This document shows positions 6,836-11,142 of a stretch of DNA of 11,142 nt, in pieces (position 1 is the first letter of the stretch; every line of letters begins with the position of its first letter). The notes beneath the pieces were generated by a model. The model did no database searches, was not told the origin of the DNA, and was given only the letters and a program-made list of their open reading frames with translations. Source of the stretch: Bacteroidales bacterium UBA1256 (GTDB lineage: Bacteria; Bacteroidota; Bacteroidia; Bacteroidales; Paludibacteraceae); NCBI GenBank assembly GCA_002308195.1, contig DBVU01000040.1, forward strand, positions 1 to 11,142, written 5' to 3'. The position numbers and the translations under genes were made by a program.

Positions 6836-8346
6836 TTTTTATTACGTTTTTGAGCGTTTGTAAGTGCTATCTGATATGCTTTTCTGTAGTAACGGAAGAA
6901 GTATTTCCATTCTGCTTTGTGTGCGATACTAGCCGCGTTGGCGCGGGCCTTCTGTACTTGTTCGGGTGTTAGATGAGCGAAGCGAAGCAGATGATTGGCC
7001 ACCTCTGTGGCTACTTCGTCGAAATTGGCATCGGTTCGGTTGATAGTAACCACTCCCTGCTCCATCGTCTCGGCACCGAAATGGCGTTGTGCCCATTCGC
7101 CGTACCCCGCCAACGAGGTAGTGATAGTAGGCACATGGAAGGCGCAGGACTCGAGCGGCGTATAGCCCCAGGGCTCGTAGTAGGAAGGATAGACCGTGGC
7201 ATCCATACCGATCAGCAGATCGTAGTAGGTCATGCCGAAGAGCGGGTCATGCCCATCCAGATAGTATGGAACGAAGACCGCACTCACTTTACCTTTGCGC
7301 GATGGGGCTCTGTCGAGATAAGGAATCATGACAAAGGCTATCACTTCGCGTTCGGTTTGTTGACTATGGTAAATCCGCTGCGCCAGTTTATCCAGGGCTG
7401 CAGCAAACACATCGATACCCTTGTTTTTCCATTCCTGGCGGCCTGCAATACATATCATCAGCGCATTCTCCGGCACTACTCCTCCCAGTTGTTCTCCGGC
7501 CACGCGTCTGAGCGCTTCACGGGCCTTCTGGCGCTTTGCATCGAAGGCTTTGCCCTTGGGCACAAACCCTGATTCGAATCCGTTGGGAGTGACTATGTCG
7601 GGCGCTTTGTCCAGCAGTTGGCTACATTCGCGCGCCGTGATATCGCTTACCGTAGTGAAGCAGTCGGCGTAGTGAGCCGCTTGTTTCTCGACCGAATGTT
7701 TGCTGACCATATTCAGTTCAGCCGCCATCTGGTCGCCGTGATACCCCTCAAAATAGTCATACAGCGGTTTGCCGTTGCCGGCTATGGAGCGGCCGATACC
7801 CGTAGCGTGGGTCGTGAAGAGCGTAGCTATTTGTGGGCAGTGGTCGCGCAGATAGAATACGGAGAAAGCCGTTTGCCATTCGTTGGCGTGCGCACATGTC
7901 ACGGGTTGCTTCAGGTAGCGGAAGAGACTCTCCATCACCATGCCCGCAGCGTAACCAAAGAGACACGACTCGTCGTAATCGCCATAGGCGGCGTGGCTCT
8001 GCACGCCAAATTTGTTCCATGCCCAGGCGTAGATATCGGCTTTCTGTCTCGATAAAGCGTCGGCCTTGAGCAGTACGGCGATAGGTTGGCCGGGTATGTC
8101 CCAACGGCCTACGCGGATAGGCAGATTCAGTTGGCTGACAGCCGACTTGTGCCAAGACTGCAGCAGACGTTTGTCCTCGCGGAACCATATATCGCTATGT
8201 TTGCCAAAATCGGGTCCGAAGAAGATGACCTTGTCCGGATGCTCCTGCTGCATACTGGCTGCACGCGTGCTGAGGACGGCATAGATACCACCTACGCGGT
8301 TGCAGACTTCCCAACTGGTCTCAAATATATATTCGGGTTGCATCAT
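6832..8346 (-). CDS. GT3-family glycogen synthase (eukaryote-like)
   Basis: Encodes 504 residues, predicted cytoplasmic, transferring glucose from a nucleotide sugar (UDP-glucose in this family) to growing alpha-1,4-glucan. It resembles animal/fungal glycogen synthase, not bacterial GlgA (GT5). Motifs seen: FETSWEVCNRVGGIYAVLST (8-27), TTHATGIGR (178-186), HYADCFTTVSDITA (225-238), PDIVTPNGFE (249-258), AGRQEWKNKGIDVF (301-314; Arg303 and Lys309 are the expected phosphate contacts), and YYEPWGYTPLES (389-400), which gives the E-x7-E pair Glu391/Glu399. The arginine cluster that binds glucose-6-phosphate in eukaryotic enzymes is largely absent from the matching stretch near 463-480, so that allosteric control is probably missing. 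The first two codons are both ATG; either could start. The gene overlaps both neighbours by 4 nt (ATGA). No branching enzyme or phosphorylase gene is in view. Confidence 0.93.
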   Translation of the reverse strand: MMQPEYIFETSWEVCNRVGGIYAVLSTRAASMQQEHPDKVIFFGPDFGKHSDIWFREDKRLLQSWHKSAVSQLNLPIRVGRWDIPGQPIAVLLKADALSRQKADIYAWAWNKFGVQSHAAYGDYDESCLFGYAAGMVMESLFRYLKQPVTCAHANEWQTAFSVFYLRDHCPQIATLFTTHATGIGRSIAGNGKPLYDYFEGYHGDQMAAELNMVSKHSVEKQAAHYADCFTTVSDITARECSQLLDKAPDIVTPNGFESGFVPKGKAFDAKRQKAREALRRVAGEQLGGVVPENALMICIAGRQEWKNKGIDVFAAALDKLAQRIYHSQQTEREVIAFVMIPYLDRAPSRKGKVSAVFVPYYLDGHDPLFGMTYYDLLIGMDATVYPSYYEPWGYTPLESCAFHVPTITTSLAGYGEWAQRHFGAETMEQGVVTINRTDANFDEVATEVANHLLRFAHLTPEQVQKARANAASIAHKAEWKYFFRYYRKAYQIALTNAQKRNKK

Positions 8347-9377
8347 AGTTGTGTCGTGTCAGCTGCCAGGCGCGTAACACCGGTCAGGGCGTTGAGTTGA
8401 GTAGGAGTAGTGACAAACTTATTGTTGTCCGAGCCGATGAAAGGCATATACCATACGCCTTGACTGTTAGCCCAGTAGATGCGATTGTCTGTCAGATCGA
8501 GCGTCATAGCCGGGCAATCGGCCTCGTCTATCTGTACGCGGTTGGAACCATCGATATTGGCTATCCACAGTCCGTCGGCGCGGTAGTAGAGTTTGCGGTT
8601 GGCGATATGGAAACCCCGGATGCCGGAGAATGTGGTTGCCAGCTCGGCCAAGGTGAACTGATGGCCATTGTAGGTCTGTGCCGTATCTTGCTCGGCGTCC
8701 AAACGTGCGGTGGCGGAGGCATCGGCCTTGGCCTCTTCGGCACGCGGGCTGAAGATACGCTGACGATAGTCGGCATCGGCCGTACGAATCAGCAGCGAAT
8801 TGGTCTGGCGGTCAAGCACCACAAACGATTTTCGGATATACGTCGTTTCGTCATTCAGCAGCATATCCAGCCAAATAGGCGCGGCCTCCATCGGTTGGGT
8901 GAAATAGACCGTGATAGCCGATTCGGTCAGCGAGGCAGTGGTGTCGGCCAAGCGGATATAATCGGTGTTGATCGGGAATGCCCAAGCGTAGGTGATCTCG
9001 TAGTTGTAGGGGTTGTACACCTGTGCAGAGAACGTGTAGTCCTGGTAGATATAGAACACGCTGTCGGCGCTACCGAACGAAGGAACCGTATCGGCTACGG
9101 TGATCTCCTTGGCCACTTTCCATACGTTCTTGTTGTCCACCTTGAGCGTCACCATATAGGTACCGGGTTTTTTGTAGGTATGCGACGGCGACTTGAGCGT
9201 AGAGGTAGCTCCATCGCCAAAAGTCCATGCCCACTCCTCGCCCGACGTACTCAGGTTGCTGAAGGTCACGCTCTGTCCGGCACGCGGTGCCGAAGGGCTA
9301 AACGAGAACTCGACTTCATTCTTCTTGCACGCTATCAGCGCACAGCAGACGGTCAATAATATGCAGATTTTTTTCAT
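8343..9377 (-). CDS. PKD-domain lipoprotein with partial YWTD-like propeller segment
   Basis: With the ATG at 9377 the product is 344 residues and begins MKKICILLTVCCALIAC, a textbook lipoprotein signal with lipobox LIAC and acylated Cys17. In-frame ATGs at 9383 and 9392 add only a few residues and fit less well. A PKD domain follows, with core WAWTFGDG (49-56) and SHTYKKPGTYMVTLKV (65-80). Residues about 103-195 form a second beta-rich region. Residues about 250-340 contain YWTD-like strands: KLYYRADGLWIANIDGSN (262-279) and TDNRIYWANSQGVWY (296-310). Only two or so blades are present before the stop, far short of a full propeller. Location is predicted to be the outer membrane; I see no enzymatic motif. 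The 5' end lies inside miaA by 62 nt, and its stop overlaps the glycogen synthase start. Confidence 0.82.
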   Translation of the reverse strand: MKKICILLTVCCALIACKKNEVEFSFSPSAPRAGQSVTFSNLSTSGEEWAWTFGDGATSTLKSPSHTYKKPGTYMVTLKVDNKNVWKVAKEITVADTVPSFGSADSVFYIYQDYTFSAQVYNPYNYEITYAWAFPINTDYIRLADTTASLTESAITVYFTQPMEAAPIWLDMLLNDETTYIRKSFVVLDRQTNSLLIRTADADYRQRIFSPRAEEAKADASATARLDAEQDTAQTYNGHQFTLAELATTFSGIRGFHIANRKLYYRADGLWIANIDGSNRVQIDEADCPAMTLDLTDNRIYWANSQGVWYMPFIGSDNNKFVTTPTQLNALTGVTRLAADTTQL

Positions 9378-10242
9378 AATCATCACGTGCATCCAACCAT
9401 TGGATGGCTTTGTCGCGTCTGAGCCATGTCAGTTGTCGCTTGGCGTAGTGACGCGTATTTTGTTGTATCAGTTCGATGGCTCGGTCCAGGTCGTATTGGC
9501 CGGACAGGTAGCCAAACAGTTCTTTGTATCCCACTGTTTGTAGGCTATTCAGATGGCGTCGGTCGTACACCGCTTTGGCTTCGTCCAGAAACCCCTGCTC
9601 CATCATTTGCCGCGTGCGCTCGTTGATGCGCGCGTATAGTTCTGCGCGCGGACGATCCAGTCCCACCTTGACGATGCGGAAGGGGCGCTGCTTGCGTGTT
9701 TTGGTTCGCAGCCGGCTATAGGGCTTGCCCGTAGTCAGGCTGATCTCGATGCAGTGGGCCAGTCGTGCTGGATTGTCGCGATCTACTTCGTCCCAGTACG
9801 CCGGATCCAGTCGCTTCACTTCCGCTTGCAGCCATTCTATCCCTTTCTCCTCGTACCCTCGTTGCACGCTCGCGCGTACGTCGGCGGGCACCGTAGGTAG
9901 ATCATCCAGTCCATCACACACAGCATCCGCGTAGAGCATCGATCCTCCGGTCAGAATGACTATGTCATGGTCTGCGAAGAGGGTTGTTAATTTATCCAGC
10001 GCATCCCGTTCGTACTGCCCTGCACTGTAATCCTCGTCTAGTGAATGGGTGCCAACGAAGTAGTGCGTGACGCGTGCCTGTTCGGCGAGCGTAGGGGCGG
10101 CTGTGCCTATGGGCAACTCGCGGTAAATCTGCCGGCTGTCGCAGTTGACGATCGGGCAACCTAGGTGCTCGGCCACGCGTAGCGCCAGTTCGGTCTTGCC
10201 GACTCCCGTAGGACCAAGGATAAGGACTAAGGTTTTCTGCAT
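9316..10242 (-). CDS. miaA: tRNA dimethylallyltransferase
   Basis: Encodes 308 residues, the normal length for MiaA. This cytoplasmic enzyme puts a dimethylallyl group on N6 of A37 in tRNAs that read codons beginning with U. Seen motifs: P-loop GPTGVGKT (10-17), NCDSRQIYRELPIGTAAPT (33-51) with the catalytic Asp35, LTGGSMLYADAVCDGLDDLP (97-116), DNPARLAHCIEI (156-167), TVGYKELF (236-243) and the tRNA-contacting QQNTRHYAKRQLTWLRRD (260-277). It lies 21 nt after the stop of the pRiA4b ORF-3-like gene. The last 20 codons, beyond the usual WLD end, double as the start of the downstream lipoprotein gene in another frame. Confidence 0.97.
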   Translation of the reverse strand: MQKTLVLILGPTGVGKTELALRVAEHLGCPIVNCDSRQIYRELPIGTAAPTLAEQARVTHYFVGTHSLDEDYSAGQYERDALDKLTTLFADHDIVILTGGSMLYADAVCDGLDDLPTVPADVRASVQRGYEEKGIEWLQAEVKRLDPAYWDEVDRDNPARLAHCIEISLTTGKPYSRLRTKTRKQRPFRIVKVGLDRPRAELYARINERTRQMMEQGFLDEAKAVYDRRHLNSLQTVGYKELFGYLSGQYDLDRAIELIQQNTRHYAKRQLTWLRRDKAIQWLDARDDYEKNLHIIDRLLCADSVQEE

Positions 10243-10263
10243 GCAGTATTCAGCGGTCTGCTT

Positions 10264-10809
10264 TTAGAACATCGAACCATCGTCGAAGCTGAGATCCTGG
10301 AATCCCTCCATATCGATGTCGCCCAGGTCCAGTTCGTCGCGGAACTCATCGTCAATCTCGAAGTCGTCGCCACCCTTGCCGCCTACGGCCAGAGGATCTT
10401 CGCTTTTCAGTTGTTTAGGTGCTTTGCCCGTACTCTCGACGCACTCTACGCCATTCATCGAGCCGGCTTTGATCTCCTTGAGGCTACCGAAGAAATAGCG
10501 CTCGAACATAGGGTCGAAGATGTAGATGAGTCGTTGACCCTGTTCCTCGAGCAGGTCGCTCAGTCGGGTCTCATTCATCACCATATTGTCGTACTCGAAG
10601 TTGGAATCCATCTCTACGAGTGTCACTTCCTGGCCTTTCTCCCACTCGTCGTTGCAGAGGAAGAAAGAGGTCATCTGGTCGTCGGGATAACCGACACTCT
10701 GGAGGATCGCATTGTGCAGGTCGAGGAACGTGGCATCGGCATCGGCCTCATACACGCGGCGGAAATTCGGATCGCCTTCCTCGCACGAAAATGTAAGTTT
10801 GTATATCAT
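10264..10809 (-). CDS. Plasmid pRiA4b ORF-3-like protein
   Basis: Encodes 181 residues, predicted cytoplasmic, with no signal peptide or membrane segment. The N-terminal two thirds match the pRiA4b ORF-3 / IS1096 TnpR-passenger-like fold: a first strand, FRRVYEADADATFLDLHNAI (16-35), YPDDQMTSFFLCNDEWEKG (41-59) and LSDLLEEQGQRLIYIFD (83-99). The family is widespread in Bacteroidetes chromosomes, often near housekeeping genes, and has no firmly established biochemical role; despite the name there is no sign of a mobile element here. The C-terminus from about 147 is strongly acidic (many D/E residues in 148-177), resembling a disordered tail for protein interaction. It is the first gene of the minus-strand series, about 33 nt from the predicted transcription start. 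Confidence 0.8.
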   Translation of the reverse strand: MIYKLTFSCEEGDPNFRRVYEADADATFLDLHNAILQSVGYPDDQMTSFFLCNDEWEKGQEVTLVEMDSNFEYDNMVMNETRLSDLLEEQGQRLIYIFDPMFERYFFGSLKEIKAGSMNGVECVESTGKAPKQLKSEDPLAVGGKGGDDFEIDDEFRDELDLGDIDMEGFQDLSFDDGSMF

Positions 10810-10847
10810 CTGTATAAACGTATTAAATTTGTTTCACAATGAGGGTG

Positions 10848-10879
10848 CAAAGATACGAAAATTATTTCGTATAGCCAAA
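10848..10879 (-). promoter_or_regulatory. Sigma-ABfr-type promoter for the minus-strand operon
   Basis: On the minus strand, TTTG (10879-10876) is followed by a 20-nt spacer and TATCTTTG (10855-10848). This matches the Bacteroidetes consensus of TTTG and TAnnTTTG about 19-21 nt apart. Transcription should start near 10842, giving a leader of roughly 33 nt before the ATG at 10809. An A/T-tract lies just upstream. It is the only clear promoter I found ahead of the seven minus-strand genes. Confidence 0.75.
10853..10872. promoter_or_regulatory. Perfect 8-bp inverted repeat inside the minus-strand promoter (candidate operator)
   Basis: ATACGAAA (10853-10860) and TTTCGTAT (10865-10872) are perfect inverted repeats separated by ATTA. 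The palindrome occupies the promoter spacer and covers the TA of the -7 element (10854-10855). A dimeric repressor bound here would block RNA polymerase. No regulator gene lies in the window, so the binding protein is unknown. An AT-rich spacer could produce such symmetry by chance, though eight matching pairs including CG is notable. Confidence 0.45.
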
Positions 10880-10905
10880 AAAAAGTACAAAAAAATGGAA
10901 AAATA

Positions 10906-10937
10906 TTTGGTCATATCAAAAAAAAGCAGTAATTTTG
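10906..10937 (+). promoter_or_regulatory. Sigma-ABfr-type promoter for rplS
   Basis: TTTG (10906-10909), a 20-nt spacer and TAATTTTG (10930-10937) match the Bacteroidetes primary-sigma consensus on the plus strand. The start is expected near 10944, leaving a leader of about 150 nt before rplS. The promoter is back-to-back with the minus-strand promoter, with an A-tract region between them. Confidence 0.75.
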
Positions 10938-10943
10938 CACGCT

Positions 10944-11091
10944 TTTTCCGCTAATCAGGTCAAAGCACGTTGTGAGCCTCTGGCGATTGCATTAGGTATA
11001 AGCGAGTGAACGAATGAACGTTTAACGAGTGAATGGCCGAATAGTAGTAAATGCTCATTGCGTATTTACTAATCCATAAATACAGAAAAGA
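10944..11091 (+). promoter_or_regulatory. Long structured 5' leader of rplS
   Basis: This untranslated stretch of about 148 nt contains a strong hairpin at 11045-11071: TAGTAAATGC (11045-11054) pairs with 11062-11071 over 10 bp (one G:T pair), leaving a 7-nt loop. The hairpin ends about 20 nt before the rplS ATG. Upstream it has three copies of the octamer CGA(A/G)TGAA. Long leaders before ribosomal protein genes often bind the product for autogenous control; that role is inferred here. No gene of meaningful length was seen in it, only very short ORFs. Confidence 0.5.
11003..11033 (+). repeat. Three copies of octamer CGARTGAA in the rplS leader
   Basis: CGAGTGAA (11003-11010) is followed directly by CGAATGAA (11011-11018), and CGAGTGAA recurs at 11026-11033. 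The copies have the same orientation. Their role is unknown; they could be protein or RNA contact sites in the leader, or simple sequence drift. Confidence 0.55.
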
Positions 11092-11142
11092 ATGGATTTG
11101 ATGAAAGTAGCCGAGCAAGCTTTTGCCGGTGAGAAAAAAGAA
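11092..11142 (+). CDS. rplS: 50S ribosomal protein L19, first 17 codons only
   Basis: The visible peptide, MDLMKVAEQAFAGEKKE, matches the N-terminus of Bacteroidetes L19, which typically reads MDLIKIAEEAFA... before the conserved core. L19 is a large-subunit protein at the interface with the 30S subunit. The gene runs off the right edge. The ATG at 11092 is chosen because family members begin MDL; a second in-frame ATG at 11101 is less likely. It is transcribed away from the minus-strand operon, from its own promoter and leader. The call rests on only 17 residues. Confidence 0.82.
   Translation, partial: MDLMKVAEQAFAGEKKE

Noticed and set aside
8349..9359. 336-codon plus-strand frame opposite the lipoprotein gene
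   Set aside because: Overlaps the lipoprotein gene almost fully and has no signal, domain or start context of its own.
10264..10809. Possible transposon remnant because the family is named after a plasmid/IS1096 passenger
   Set aside because: No transposase, terminal inverted repeats or target duplications are visible, and the gene sits in a compact operon.
11014..11044. Tiny frames ATG-AAC-GTT-TAA (11014-11025) and ATG-GCC-GAA-TAG (11033-11044) in the rplS leader
   Set aside because: Three-codon frames are expected by chance and have no supporting signal.
1..11142. CRISPR array, restriction, toxin-antitoxin or other defence module
   Set aside because: No regularly spaced identical DNA repeats and no defence-type genes; repeats seen are protein-level or short leader octamers.

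Overview
The window looks like a piece of a Bacteroidales (Bacteroidota) chromosome. The evidence is two sigma-ABfr-type promoters (TTTG, 20-nt spacer, TAnnTTTG), a type IX secretion (T9SS) C-terminal sorting domain, OmpA-like and GLUG surface proteins, a GT3 glycogen synthase of the Bacteroidetes/eukaryote type, and an L19 N-terminus typical of Bacteroidetes. I cannot name the genus. A T9SS signal fits lineages such as Porphyromonadaceae, Paludibacteraceae or some Prevotellaceae better than typical gut Bacteroides.

Layout. At the left edge is a tRNA-Ala(GGC), missing only its first two bases, followed by a terminator hairpin with T-tracts on both sides. The terminator also serves the convergent minus-strand genes. 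From 10809 down to 117 runs a tightly packed minus-strand series of seven genes: a pRiA4b ORF-3-like protein, miaA, a PKD-domain lipoprotein, a GT3 glycogen synthase, a secreted C69 (Ntn-hydrolase) dipeptidase, a 1175-residue GLUG/modular T9SS cargo protein, and an OmpA-domain beta-barrel protein. The two positive gaps are 21 and 18 nt. Three junctions are 4-nt ATGA overlaps, and miaA overlaps the lipoprotein gene by about 62 nt. No internal terminator was noticed, so one long operon is plausible. The only clear promoter I found lies upstream of the first gene.

The 10810-11091 spacer is a divergent control region. It holds a minus-strand promoter with a perfect 8-bp inverted repeat in its core, a plus-strand promoter, and a roughly 150-nt leader with a 10-bp hairpin just before rplS (ribosomal protein L19). 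Only the first 17 codons of rplS are present.

How the genes may work together. Four products carry export signals and are predicted to act in the envelope (lipoprotein, dipeptidase, T9SS cargo, OmpA barrel). The most suggestive unit is the cargo protein translationally coupled to an OmpA-type barrel, which could be a surface filament or adhesin with a dedicated outer-membrane/peptidoglycan partner. Glycogen synthase and MiaA are cytoplasmic housekeeping enzymes that seem to share the transcript. Nothing here points to a defence system, mobile element or CRISPR array.
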